Assembly: GCA_001570385.1 (NCBI GenBank)
Contig: BBYL01000012.1
Location: forward strand, 124,001-188,000
DNA from: Microtetraspora glauca
Lineage (GTDB): Bacteria; Actinomycetota; Actinomycetes; Streptosporangiales; Streptosporangiaceae
DNA length: 64,000 nt
Direction of reading: 5' to 3'
The first letter of the stretch is position 1. Each line of letters starts with the position of its first letter. The notes below the pieces were generated by a model that searched no databases, was not told the DNA's origin, and saw only the letters and a program-made list of their open reading frames with translations. A program made the translations under genes and the position numbers. Below are positions 1-10,068 of the stretch, piece by piece.

Positions 1-848
1 TGTACATAAGGGACGCAACGGTCGCTGATCTGGACGCCATCGCGGCGGTGGCCGTCGCGACCGGCCAGGGCGAGGAATGGACGGGAGCCGACCCGGCCTA
101 CATCGGTCACCTGCTCGTCCACGGCCGGGTGGTGGTCGCCGAGCAGCGCGGGACGGTGACGGGATTCGGCGCGACCCGCCGGATCGGCGAGGGGCCGGAG
201 GCGGTGACGATGCTCTGCGACCTGTTCGTCGATCCGGGATCCCACGGCCTCGGCGCGGGCCACGCCATGCTCTCCGCCCTGTGGCAGGACACCCCCCGGC
301 GGATGACCTTCAGCAGTCTGCACGCGCACGCGCTGCCGCTGTACACGAGGTCCGGCCTGGACGCCTGGTGGCCGCTCCTCTACCTGGCCGGGGACGTACG
401 GGCGCTGAGCACCCCGGCCCGCTGGACGGTCTCGGAGGCGACCTCCGGCGAGGTCGCCGAGTTGGAGCGGCGGTGGACCGGGACCGACCGCGCCGCCGAC
501 CACGCGGCCTGGGCCGCCCGTCCGGGAGGGCTCGCGGTCCTCGCGGTCCGTGACGGCGTGGCGGTGGCGGCGGCCACCGTGGCCGGGGCAGGGCCGGAGT
601 ACGGCATCGTGCACCTGGCCGTGGAACCCGGATCGGTCCCCCACGTGGCCCGGGACGCGGTCGTCGCCGTGCTGGCCTCCCTGGAGCCGCCCGACGGCCG
701 GGCCCGGGTCTGCCTGCCCGCCCCGCACGCCGCCACGCGGCCCCTGCTCTCCGCCGGGTGGCGCAGCGACGCCATGGACATGTTCATGGCGACCGATCCC
801 GGCCTGCTCGACCCGCGCAGGTCCGTCCCCTCTCCCGCGCTGGCCTGA
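1..848 (+). CDS. GNAT family N-acetyltransferase, start codon cut by the window edge
   Basis: The reading frame is open from base 3 (YIRDATVADLDAI...), and bases 1-2 are 'tg', so the start codon most likely begins one base before the window and the protein lacks only its first residue. A GTG at 48 is in frame but would delete the first beta strand of a GNAT fold. The segment around residues 75-90 (LFVDPGSHGLGAGHAML) fits the acetyl-CoA pyrophosphate-binding motif A (R/Q-x-x-G-x-G/A), in a slightly degenerate form. The second half looks like a weaker second GNAT-like domain. The substrate cannot be read from sequence. It is followed by 190 bases without a gene. Confidence 0.7.
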   Translation, partial: YIRDATVADLDAIAAVAVATGQGEEWTGADPAYIGHLLVHGRVVVAEQRGTVTGFGATRRIGEGPEAVTMLCDLFVDPGSHGLGAGHAMLSALWQDTPRRMTFSSLHAHALPLYTRSGLDAWWPLLYLAGDVRALSTPARWTVSEATSGEVAELERRWTGTDRAADHAAWAARPGGLAVLAVRDGVAVAAATVAGAGPEYGIVHLAVEPGSVPHVARDAVVAVLASLEPPDGRARVCLPAPHAATRPLLSAGWRSDAMDMFMATDPGLLDPRRSVPSPALA

Positions 849-1036
849 GCGCCGTCCAGGGGCCCGCCACTCCCTCGCCGGCCCGCCTGTTCACAAACGC
901 CGGATCCCCGCGGCCCGAGACCTCGGGGCGCCGCCCGCGGTAATTCTGTTGCCGATCAAGGGGGATTCTGGCGTTATAGGGCATGTCGTTCATGGCGGGG
1001 CACCGCCGTGAGGTCCGTACGAGAGGGGAGGCGACG

Positions 1037-2224
1037 ATGACGTACCGCGAGGTGACCGGGGCTCGGGCGCCGATCAGGATGTGGGCGAACCCGGACGAGG
1101 TCGAGGAACAGGCGATGCGGCAGCTCCGCAACGTCGCCGACCTGCCCTGGACCCACGGCGTCGCGGTGATGCCGGACGTCCACTACGGCCTGGGCGCGAC
1201 GGTCGGCTCCGTGATCGCGATGCGGGACGCGGTGTCCCCGGCGGCGGTCGGAGTGGACATCGGCTGCGGGATGAGCGCGGTGAAGACGTCGCTCAAGGTC
1301 GAGGAGCTGCCCGACAACCTTCACTACCTCCGCTCGCGGCTGGAGCAGGCGGTGCCGGTCGGGTTCGGCAAGCACAAGACGCCCGTCGACCCGTCGAAGG
1401 TGTACGGCCTGCCCCAGGAGGGCTGGAAGGAGTTCTGGCAGGACTTCGAGTGGCTGGCGGAGCCCGTACGCGGCCTCAGGGCGCGGGCCGAGGTCCAGAT
1501 GGGCACGCTGGGCTCGGGGAACCACTTCCTCGAGGTCTGCGCCGACGACGACGGCGCCGTCTGGGTGGTGCTGCACTCGGGCTCGCGGAACATCGGCAAG
1601 GAGCTGGCCGAGTTCCACATCGAGCAGGCGCGCCGGCTCCCGCACAACAAGGGGCTGCCGGATCGGGATCTCGCGGTGTTCATCCACGGCTCCCCGAAGA
1701 TGGACGCGTACCGCAGCGACCTGTTCTGGGCGCAGGACTACGCGCGGCGCAACCGGGCGGTCATGCTGGCCCTGGTCTGCAACGTGCTGCGCAAGCACTT
1801 CAAGGAGATCAGGTTCGACGAGCCGATCTCCTGCCACCACAACTACGTGGCCGACGAGACGTACGACGGCGTCCGGCTGCTGGTGACCAGGAAGGGCGCG
1901 ATCCGGGCGGGCAGGGGCGACCTCGGGATCATCCCGGGGTCGATGGCCACCGGCACCTACATCGTGCGCGGCCTGGGCAACAGCAGGGCGTTCAACTCGG
2001 CGTCGCACGGCGCGGGACGGAAGATGAGCCGGACCCGGGCCAGGAAGACCTTCACCCTGGACGATCTGGCCGGCCAGACCAGCGGGGTCGAGTGCCGCAA
2101 GGACGCCGGGGTACTCGACGAGATCCCGGGGGCGTACAAGGACATCGAGTCGGTCATGGCCGCCCAGTCCGACCTCGTCGAGGTGGTCGCCCACCTGCGT
2201 CAGGTGATCTGCGTCAAGGGATGA
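1037..2224 (+). CDS. rtcB: RtcB family RNA ligase (3'-phosphate/5'-OH ligase)
   Basis: RtcB joins RNA 2',3'-cyclic or 3'-phosphate ends to 5'-OH ends through a GMP-histidine intermediate, using GTP and Mn2+, and acts in RNA repair in the cytoplasm. Visible motifs are the metal-binding GVDIGCGM (D74, C77), GSGNHFLEV, HSGSRNIG, a CHHN segment, and SHGAGRKMSR near the C-terminus, which carries the histidine that is guanylylated. The length of 395 residues suits the short bacterial forms. I chose ATG 1037 because GGGGAGG lies just upstream and the protein then begins MTYREVTG; an in-frame ATG at 983 adds 18 residues unlike the family. No archease or RtcR regulator is next to it. Confidence 0.93.
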   Translation: MTYREVTGARAPIRMWANPDEVEEQAMRQLRNVADLPWTHGVAVMPDVHYGLGATVGSVIAMRDAVSPAAVGVDIGCGMSAVKTSLKVEELPDNLHYLRSRLEQAVPVGFGKHKTPVDPSKVYGLPQEGWKEFWQDFEWLAEPVRGLRARAEVQMGTLGSGNHFLEVCADDDGAVWVVLHSGSRNIGKELAEFHIEQARRLPHNKGLPDRDLAVFIHGSPKMDAYRSDLFWAQDYARRNRAVMLALVCNVLRKHFKEIRFDEPISCHHNYVADETYDGVRLLVTRKGAIRAGRGDLGIIPGSMATGTYIVRGLGNSRAFNSASHGAGRKMSRTRARKTFTLDDLAGQTSGVECRKDAGVLDEIPGAYKDIESVMAAQSDLVEVVAHLRQVICVKG

Positions 2225-2295
2225 ACGGATCGTGATGGTTCTAGGGGAATCATCACGGTCCCTTCCGCCGTTCCCGGAGGAAAGGCGACAGGTCG

Positions 2296-2301
2296 TAGGC
2301 T
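2296..2301 (+). promoter_or_regulatory. Candidate -10 box (TAGGCT) for moaA
   Basis: TAGGCT, the same hexamer that precedes uppP, mshC and metH in this window, sits 29 nt before the moaA start. Unlike those genes, moaA has a short leader with a good GGAGG site at 2320-2324. Confidence 0.4.
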
Positions 2302-2330
2302 GGTGTCTTCTGACGCCCTGGAGGTCCCCC

Positions 2331-3320
2331 TTGCTGGTTGACTCATTCGGCCGGGTCGCGACGGACCTGCGCGTCTCGCTGACAGACCGCTGCAACCTGC
2401 GGTGCACGTACTGCATGCCGCCGGAGGGGCTCGACTGGCTGCCCAAACCCGATCTGCTCACCGCCGAGGAGATCACCCGCCTCGTCGCCATCGGCGTGGA
2501 ACGGCTGGGCGTCACGGAGGTGCGCTACACCGGCGGCGAGCCCCTGCTCCGGCGGGAGCTGGTCGAGATCGTCGCGGCGACCACCCGGCTCGACCCGCGC
2601 CCCCAGGTGTCGCTGACCACCAACGGCATCGGCCTCGCCCGGCTCGCCGCGCCGCTCGCGGAGGCCGGGCTCGACCGCGTCAACGTCTCGCTCGACACCC
2701 TGGACCGTGACGTGTTCGTCCGGCTCGCGCACCGTGACCGGCTACGGGACGTCGTGGACGGCCTGGCGGCGGCCGAGCGGGCCGGGCTCAGCCCCGTCAA
2801 GATCAACACTGTGCTGATGCGGGGGATCAACGAGCACGAGGCCGTGCCGCTGCTGCGGTTCAGCCTGGACCACGGCTACGAGCTGCGCTTCATCGAGCAG
2901 ATGCCCCTCGACGCGCAGCACGGCTGGCGCCGCGAGGACATGGTCACCGCCGACGAGATCCTCGGCCTGCTCAAGGACTCCTTCGACCTCTCCGAGGACG
3001 ACCCGAGCGGCCGGGGCAGCGCGCCCGCCGAGCTCTTCCTGGTGAACGGCGGCCCGGCGCGGGTGGGCGTGATCGGCTCGGTCACCCGGCCGTTCTGCGG
3101 GGCGTGTGACCGGGTCCGGCTCACCGCCGACGGCCAGATCCGCAACTGCCTGTTCGCGACCGAGGAGTCCGATCTCCGTACGGCGCTGCGGTCCGGCGCC
3201 TCCGACGAGGACCTCGCGTCCCGGTGGATCGCGGCCGTGCGCGGGAAGAAGGCCGGCCACGGCATCGACGACCCGTCCTTCCTCCAGCCGTCCCGCCCCA
3301 TGTCGGCCATCGGAGGCTAG
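2331..3320 (+). CDS. moaA: GTP 3',8-cyclase MoaA
   Basis: Radical SAM enzyme that converts GTP to (8S)-3',8-cyclo-7,8-dihydroGTP, the first step of molybdenum cofactor synthesis. The N-terminal [4Fe-4S] motif CNLRCTYC (C21, C25, C28) is intact, as is YTGGEPLL. The second cluster motif lies near residue 255 (FCGACDRVRLT...NC), and the chain ends in the conserved double glycine (SAIGG). The start is TTG 2331, six bases after GGAGG; this gives 329 residues, the family length, whereas the longer open frame from 2232 adds an unrelated leader. mobA follows after 6 bases, so the two probably share a transcript. Confidence 0.95.
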   Translation: MLVDSFGRVATDLRVSLTDRCNLRCTYCMPPEGLDWLPKPDLLTAEEITRLVAIGVERLGVTEVRYTGGEPLLRRELVEIVAATTRLDPRPQVSLTTNGIGLARLAAPLAEAGLDRVNVSLDTLDRDVFVRLAHRDRLRDVVDGLAAAERAGLSPVKINTVLMRGINEHEAVPLLRFSLDHGYELRFIEQMPLDAQHGWRREDMVTADEILGLLKDSFDLSEDDPSGRGSAPAELFLVNGGPARVGVIGSVTRPFCGACDRVRLTADGQIRNCLFATEESDLRTALRSGASDEDLASRWIAAVRGKKAGHGIDDPSFLQPSRPMSAIGG

Positions 3321-3326
3321 ACCGCC

Positions 3327-3938
3327 GTGCGCGACGACGCGGTGCCGTACGACGCGGTGATCCTGGCCGGAGGGCGCGCGGAGCGCCTGGGCGGCCTGGA
3401 CAAGCCGGGAGAGCCGGTCGGCGGGCGGCCCCTGATCGAGCGGGTGGCGGCGGCGGTGCCCGGCGCGCGGACCCTCGTCGTGGTCGGCCCTCCGAGGCCG
3501 GGACGCGGGCTGGAACGTGCCGTCCACGTCAGAGAGGACCCGCCCGGATCCGGGCCGATCCCGGCGCTGCGCGCGGGTCTCGCCCTCGTCACCGAGGACG
3601 AGGTCGCGTTGCTCGCCGCCGACCTGCCGTTCCTGGACGCGGGGCACGTGACGGCGCTCTTCGCCGCCGCGCGCGCCGCCGGGGCCCCCGGTGCGCTGCT
3701 CGTGGACGATGAGGGCAGGGAGCAGTGGCTGACCGGCGTGTGGCGGTCGGGGCCGCTCCGTGCGGCGCTCGAAAGCTACACCGGCCGGTCCCTGCGCGGG
3801 CTCCTCGGCCCCCTGGGGCCGGCGGCGATCCGCCTCGCGTCCCGCGCGGACGGGTGCGACCCGTGGTTCGACTGCGACACCATGGATGATCTCGACCGGG
3901 CGCGCCGGAGTCGAGTGACGAGCGAGGAGACCGCATGA
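3327..3938 (+). CDS. mobA: Molybdenum cofactor guanylyltransferase (MobA-like)
   Basis: A nucleotidyltransferase expected to attach GMP (or CMP) to molybdopterin, making the dinucleotide cofactor used by enzymes such as the nitrate reductase at 35.4 kb. The signature near the N-terminus is AVILAGGRAERLGGLDKP, with the expected LAGG and K residues; LLAADLPFLD supplies the metal-binding DxP-type motif, and WFDCDTMDDLDRA closes the fold. The length is 203 residues. The GTG start has GGAGG about 10 bases upstream, inside the end of moaA. Its TGA overlaps the ATG of the next gene (ATGA), so the two are translationally coupled. Choice between GMP and CMP is not visible. Confidence 0.88.
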   Translation: MRDDAVPYDAVILAGGRAERLGGLDKPGEPVGGRPLIERVAAAVPGARTLVVVGPPRPGRGLERAVHVREDPPGSGPIPALRAGLALVTEDEVALLAADLPFLDAGHVTALFAAARAAGAPGALLVDDEGREQWLTGVWRSGPLRAALESYTGRSLRGLLGPLGPAAIRLASRADGCDPWFDCDTMDDLDRARRSRVTSEETA

Positions 3939-4192
3939 ACGTGCTGGAGCAGTGGACCGCCCTGGTGTGCCGGGAGCTGGGCATCGACCCTGAGCGGGTG
4001 GACAGGAACGCCGTGCTGGACCTGACCCGCGATGTGGCGCACGGTGTGGCCCGGCCCGCCGCGCCGCTCACCGCCTACCTGCTCGGGCTCGCCCAGGGAG
4101 CCGGTACGGCCCCGCAGGACGCGCTGGAACGCCTGTCGATGATGGCCCGGAACTGGGAGCAGGCCACGACCGAAACCATGAAGGACGCCTAA
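3935..4192 (+). CDS. DUF6457 domain protein, MobA-associated
   Basis: Small acidic, helical protein of 85 residues whose ATG overlaps the mobA stop codon. The sequence (LEQWTALVCRELGID... VAHGVARPAAPLTAYLLGLA) matches my memory of the DUF6457 family, which in actinobacteria is regularly found beside or fused to mobA. Function is unknown; linkage suggests a helper in molybdopterin dinucleotide synthesis or delivery. It has no membrane segment or cysteine pair. It ends the moaA-mobA operon, just before an inverted repeat. Confidence 0.75.
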   Translation: MNVLEQWTALVCRELGIDPERVDRNAVLDLTRDVAHGVARPAAPLTAYLLGLAQGAGTAPQDALERLSMMARNWEQATTETMKDA

Positions 4193-4198
4193 GGAGGG

Positions 4199-4242
4199 TC
4201 TGACAAATACGGCCCGTGCGTGGCAGGGCTTGATTTGTCAGA
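4199..4242. repeat. Inverted repeat directly after the Mo-cofactor operon
   Basis: Two perfect 10-base arms, TCTGACAAAT (4199-4208) and ATTTGTCAGA (4233-4242), separated by 24 bases. It begins 7 bases after the DUF6457 stop. There is no T-tract, so it is either a weak terminator or a paired operator; each arm contains GTCnGAC, itself palindromic, as GntR-type sites often do. Confidence 0.5.
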
Positions 4243-4507
4243 CATGACCTCAGGAGGCGGCGGCGAGGCTCACCCGGTGAGGCTGTTCTCCGAACCTCGG
4301 CCGGGTTGCCTCCGGGGCGGGCCTCATGGCGCGTCGGTGGGCCGAGGCCGTGGGGTTTCGTTCGCGCGGGGGCTCTGGCGGGGGATCTGATCGGGAGGCT
4401 CGCGTCGCCGGACGGGGAAATGATCGGCGCATATATCGCGATATGCCGCGCAAACGACGTTCGGACGTCGCACGGGAATATGTTCGAATTAAATCGATAA
4501 AACAAGT
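4243..4507. other. Intergenic stretch, no gene seen; AT-rich palindromes
   Basis: No convincing coding frame. AT content rises sharply after 4425. A perfect 12-base palindrome ATATCGCGATAT lies at 4433-4444, and CGACGT-TCGG-ACGTCG at 4455-4470 forms a tight hairpin with a UUCG-like loop. The AT-rich bases next to 4508 are the termination zone of the small RNA on the minus strand. Confidence 0.4.
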
Positions 4508-4631
4508 AAAAAATAGAAGGGCGACGCCGGGTGGTTACGGGGGCAAACCACCCGGCGCCGCTTCATCGGCGTTCCGACGGGGGCCCGGAACGCCGGCACC
4601 AGCGCTCCGACGGGGGACCAGAGCGCTTGGC
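4508..4631 (-). ncRNA. Probable small RNA of three C-loop hairpins (6C-like)
   Basis: Read on the minus strand, three hairpins follow one another. The first has stem 4621-4627 with 4601-4607, the second 4586-4595 with 4567-4576, the third 4546-4561 with 4521-4536 (16 pairs including one G-U). The stems differ in sequence, but all three 9-base loops read NNCCCCCGT. The third hairpin is followed within 3 bases by CTTCTATTTTTT, a good intrinsic terminator. A TTGACG box at 4666-4661 and TACAGT at 4640-4635 (spacing 20) would start RNA near 4628-4631. The design resembles the actinobacterial 6C RNA, known for hairpins with C-rich loops. That family assignment is inference. Confidence 0.6.
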
Positions 4632-4634
4632 TAA

Positions 4635-4666
4635 ACTGTACACCTACAACCCATGGGATGCGTCAA
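4635..4666 (-). promoter_or_regulatory. Candidate promoter of the small RNA
   Basis: Minus-strand TTGACG (4666-4661) with TACAGT (4640-4635). The spacing of 20 is long; TGTACA two bases upstream gives 18. It lies immediately downstream of the DUF3099 stop codon, so the RNA could also be cut from a DUF3099 read-through transcript. Confidence 0.35.
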
Positions 4667-4673
4667 GACTTTG

Positions 4674-4994
4674 TCACGACCCGATCTCGCGTCGATGCCG
4701 TGGTATCTCGTTTTGGTTAGCTTCCGTGGTTTCCATGGGCGACGGCTGACCTTTACCTCGCTCATTGGCCCCGATCACGGCAACGTACGGCAAAACTACG
4801 GCCCCGGCGACGAGGAGCGCGCGTACCGGCCACGGCGCGGGCACGGCCACGGCGAGGACGAGGCACACGAGGCGGATCGCCATCTTGATCACGTAGCTGA
4901 TCTCGCGCCGCCGGATGTCCTCGGACAGGGCGGGCCTGGCGTCCGTAACCTGATGAACCGTCCGGTTCCGGCCCCAAAGCTTCACAAACTCCAC
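4674..4994 (-). CDS. DUF3099 domain membrane protein
   Basis: A 106-residue protein with the DUF3099 pattern: a short head ending QVTDARPALSEDIRRRE, then two hydrophobic helices (about residues 39-51 and 58-75) containing VLPYVAVIGAN, then a polar basic tail. Function is unknown. I placed the start at GTG 4994, preceded by GCGGGG; GTG 4985 three codons later is possible. It is divergent from the dodecin gene with 75 bases between them, a region that must hold both promoters. Confidence 0.75.
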   Translation of the reverse strand: MEFVKLWGRNRTVHQVTDARPALSEDIRRREISYVIKMAIRLVCLVLAVAVPAPWPVRALLVAGAVVLPYVAVIGANERGKGQPSPMETTEANQNEIPRHRREIGS

Positions 4995-5069
4995 GGTAGA
5001 CCCCGCATGGTGGGGGCGCGAATGCGCCGCAGCGATACGAGCATGAGTCCGAGCGAGAGGGAGGACGTC

Positions 5070-5282
5070 ATGTCGGATCGAACCTATCGGGTGACCGAAA
5101 TAGTCGGCACTTCGGGGGAGAGCGTCGACCAGGCCATCCGCAACGGCATCCGCCGGGCCGCGGAAACCCTTCGGCATCTCGACTGGTTCGAGGTGATCGA
5201 GGTCCGCGGCCACATCGAGGACGGCGAGGTGGCCCACATCCAGGTCGGCCTGAAGGTCGGATTCCGCCTGGAAGACGCCTGA
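5070..5282 (+). CDS. Dodecin family flavin-binding protein
   Basis: Dodecins are small proteins of about 70 residues that assemble into hollow dodecamers and bind flavins (or CoA in some lineages), buffering free cofactor in the cytoplasm. The 70-residue sequence fits throughout: YRVTEIVGTSGESVDQAI at the start, LDWFEVIEVRGHIEDG in the middle (the tryptophan stacks against flavin in known members), and HIQVGLKVGFRLE at the end. The ATG has GAGG six bases upstream. It is a single gene, divergent from DUF3099. Confidence 0.92.
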   Translation: MSDRTYRVTEIVGTSGESVDQAIRNGIRRAAETLRHLDWFEVIEVRGHIEDGEVAHIQVGLKVGFRLEDA

Positions 5283-5394
5283 GCCCGCCCCGGGGACGGG
5301 GCCGCCGCGATGGACGGCCCGCATCGCCGGGCGGGCGTGGCGCAGGCCTGAGGAACACGCCCGAGGGCCGGGCGGGTGGGAACAGGGGGAGGAG

Positions 5395-6773
5395 TCAGTT
5401 CGCCTGGCTGACCGTGGACATGTTGAAGTCGGGCACCCGGACCGTCGGCATGACCGCACGGGTGAAGTAGTCGTTCCACTCGCGCGGCAGGGTCTGCTCA
5501 CTGCGCCCGACCTCGGTGAGCCGGCCCAGCAGATCGACCGGCGACTCGTTGAACCTGAAGTTGTTGACCTCCCCGACGACCTCGCCGTTCTCCACGAGGT
5601 AGACGCCGTCCCTGGTGAGGCCCGTGAGCAACAGGGACTGCGGGTCCACCTCGCGGATGTACCACAGGCAGGTGAGCAGCAGGCCGCGCTCGGTGCCGGC
5701 GATCATCTCCTCCAGGGAGCGCCCGCCGTCAGGGCCGGTCATGATCAGGTTGTCGATCTGCGGGGTGACCGCCAGCCCGGTCACCCCGGCGGAGTGCCGG
5801 GTCTGCACCAGGTTGGCCAGCGTTCCGCCGGAGATCCAGTCGGTGGCGCCGAGGCCCAGGCCGTTGTCGAAGACCGACTGATCGCGGCTGGAGGCGTGCG
5901 CGACGACGAACGGCGCGCACTCGATGCCCGGGTGGGCCGGGTCGCTGTACAGCCGCACGGGGACGTCGGAGAGGCGCTCGCCGACGCGCGTGCCGCCCCC
6001 CGGCTTGGAGAACACCGTACGGCCGTCGGCGGCGTCCCTCGCGCCCGCCGACCAGTAGAGGTAGATCATCAGGTCGGAGACCGCGGTCGGCGGCAGGATC
6101 GTCTCGTACCGTCCGGCAGGGAGGTCGACACGGCGCTTGGCCCAGTCGAGCCGCCGCGCGAGCGTCGCGTCGAGCGCGGCCACGTCCACGTCCGTGAAGT
6201 CGCGGGTCGCCACGCCCGTCCACGCCGACCGGGACATGTCGGGCGACTTCGCGTTGAGCTCAAGCCGCCCGGTCGGCTGGTCGTGGCGGGCCCGGAGGCC
6301 GGACGACGTCCCGACGAAGGTGGAGGTCAGGATGTGCTCGGCGAAGCCGTACAACCTCCGGCCCGAGGACTCGGCCGCCGCGAACGACTCGCCCAGCGCG
6401 GGCGCGAAGTCGCGGAAGACCTCGATGGTGGTCGGATCGACGCCCCGGTCCCAGTCGCCGTACGAGCCGCCGCCGGCGAGCGGCCGGGCGTCCTCGGACG
6501 GCTGGGCGTCCCTGGCCGCGCGGTCGGCGGCCGCCACCACGTCGGCGAGTTGGTCCGGGCGCACCGCGGCGCGGGACACCACGCCCGCGCTCTGTCCCAC
6601 GATCGAGATCACGGTCAGCTGCGAGGACCGCGCCACCCCGTTGGTGGTGAGCGTGTTGCCCGCGAAACGCAGGTTGGCCGTGGACCCCTCGTCCACGATC
6701 ACGACGCAGTCGTCCGCCTGGCTGAGCGCGAGAGCCCGCTCGACCGTCTCCTGGGGAGTGCTCATGCGCTCGC

Positions 6774-6777
<4 letters not shown>
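5395..6777 (-). CDS. tldE: TldD/PmbA family metallopeptidase, TldE-type subunit
   Basis: The non-catalytic-looking half of the TldD/TldE protease pair, which degrades or matures peptides (microcin B17, CcdA in E. coli). It spans 460 residues, has the beta-rich PmbA C-terminal domain (GLLLTGLTRDGVYLVENGEVVG) and lacks the HExxxH zinc motif, as expected for TldE. I chose GTG 6777: its GTGA overlaps the tldD stop and GGAGG lies seven bases upstream. ATG 6765 is an in-frame alternative without a good ribosome site. It is co-transcribed with tldD and translationally coupled to it. Confidence 0.9.
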
Positions 6778-8267
<1,490 letters not shown>

Positions 8268-8274
8268 GTCCACG

Positions 8275-8280
8275 ATCCTA
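8275..8280 (-). promoter_or_regulatory. -10 box TAGGAT, leaderless start of tldD
   Basis: TAGGAT on the minus strand ends 7 bases before ATG 8267, so transcription should start at or next to the A of the start codon. Confidence 0.5.
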
Positions 8281-8281
8281 A

Positions 8282-9049
<768 letters not shown>

Positions 9050-9128
9050 CTTCCTGGAAGCATTCCGGAGGCATTCCGGGACGGACGAGAACGGGTGGCC
9101 GAGGGCCACCTGGAACTGGAGCTGACAC

Positions 9129-9893
9129 ATGGGTCTGCTGGACGGCAAACGACTGCTGGTCACCGGCGTCCTCACCGACTCCTCGATCGCCTACAACGTG
9201 GCGAAGCTCGCTCAGGAGGAGGGCGCGACCATCGTGCTGACCGGCTTCGGCCGCCTCAGCCTGGTGGAGCGCATCGCCAGGCGGCTGCCCGAGCCGCCGC
9301 CGGTGATCGAGCTGGACGTGCAGAACACCGAGCACCTCGACACGCTCGCCGACCGCGTGGGCGAGCACCTGGGCGGGCTGGACGGCGTGGTCCACTCCAT
9401 CGGCTTCGCGCCGCAGACGTGCCTGGGCGGCAACTTCCTCAACACCACCTGGGAGGACGTGGCGACCGCCGTCCACGTCTCCACCTACTCGTTCAAGTCG
9501 CTCGCCGTGGCGTGCCTTCCGCTGATGAAGGGCGGCGGCTCGATCGTCGGCCTCGACTTCGACGCCAGCAAGGCGTGGCCCGTCTACGACTGGATGGGCG
9601 TGGCCAAGGCCGGCCTGGAGTCCTGCTCCCGCTATCTCGCGCGGGACCTCGGCACGCACGGCATCCGGGTCAACCTGGTCGCCGCCGGTCCGCTGCGCAC
9701 CATGGCCGCCAAGAGCATCCCGGGCTTCCAGGAGTTCGAGGAGAGCTGGCCGTCCAAGGCTCCCCTCGGCTGGGACCTGACCGACACCGAGCCCGCGGCC
9801 CGGGCCTGCCTCGCCCTGCTGTCCGACTGGTTCCCCGCCACCACCGGGGAGATCGTGCACGTCGACGGCGGCGTGCACGCCATGGGAGCCTGA
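9129..9893 (+). CDS. fabI: NADH-dependent enoyl-ACP reductase (InhA/FabI)
   Basis: Last reductive step of the fatty acid elongation cycle. The 254-residue sequence is InhA-like: it begins MGLLDGKRLLVTGVLTDSSI, has the atypical SDR active site with Y-x6-K (YDWMGVAKAG), and ends with EIVHVDGGVHAMGA. HSIGFAPQ and SYSFKS-like segments match known FabI. It lies directly downstream of fabG and is probably in one operon. A strong hairpin follows the stop codon. Confidence 0.94.
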   Translation: MGLLDGKRLLVTGVLTDSSIAYNVAKLAQEEGATIVLTGFGRLSLVERIARRLPEPPPVIELDVQNTEHLDTLADRVGEHLGGLDGVVHSIGFAPQTCLGGNFLNTTWEDVATAVHVSTYSFKSLAVACLPLMKGGGSIVGLDFDASKAWPVYDWMGVAKAGLESCSRYLARDLGTHGIRVNLVAAGPLRTMAAKSIPGFQEFEESWPSKAPLGWDLTDTEPAARACLALLSDWFPATTGEIVHVDGGVHAMGA

Positions 9894-9909
9894 CCCCCGC
9901 GTCCGTCCC

Positions 9910-9940
9910 GGCGCCGTCGCACCCGTCGTGCGGCGGCGCC
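9910..9940 (+). terminator. Hairpin terminator after fabI
   Basis: Stem 9910-9922 with 9928-9940, 13 pairs including one G-U, loop of five bases (CCGTC). There is no T-tract, as is usual in this high-GC group. It separates fabI from the convergent repeat protein. Confidence 0.6.
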
Positions 9941-10002
9941 GTTCCATGCCAGCCGGTCCCATGGCGCAGGCCGCCCCGGCCCTCGTCGTCCGGTCTCTGT
10001 TC

Positions 10003-10037
10003 GCGGACCGTGTGCGGACCGTGTGCGGATCGTGGTC
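10003..10037 (+). repeat. Short tandem repeat (GCGGACCGTGTG unit)
   Basis: A 12-base unit close to GCGGACCGTGTG is repeated about 2.5 times in the convergent intergenic space between fabI and the repeat protein. No role is evident. Confidence 0.4.
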
Positions 10038-10068
10038 CGGCTGCCTCCGGGCCGTCCTCAGGCGGCCT

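Noticed and set aside
983-1036. Upstream start for rtcB at ATG 983
   Set aside because: The added 18 residues are unlike RtcB, and ATG 1037 has a clear ribosome site.
4306-4660. Small plus-strand ORFs between DUF6457 and DUF3099
   Set aside because: They run through the hairpin-rich small RNA region, are Arg/Gly/Pro rich in the manner of random GC-rich frames, and lack ribosome sites.
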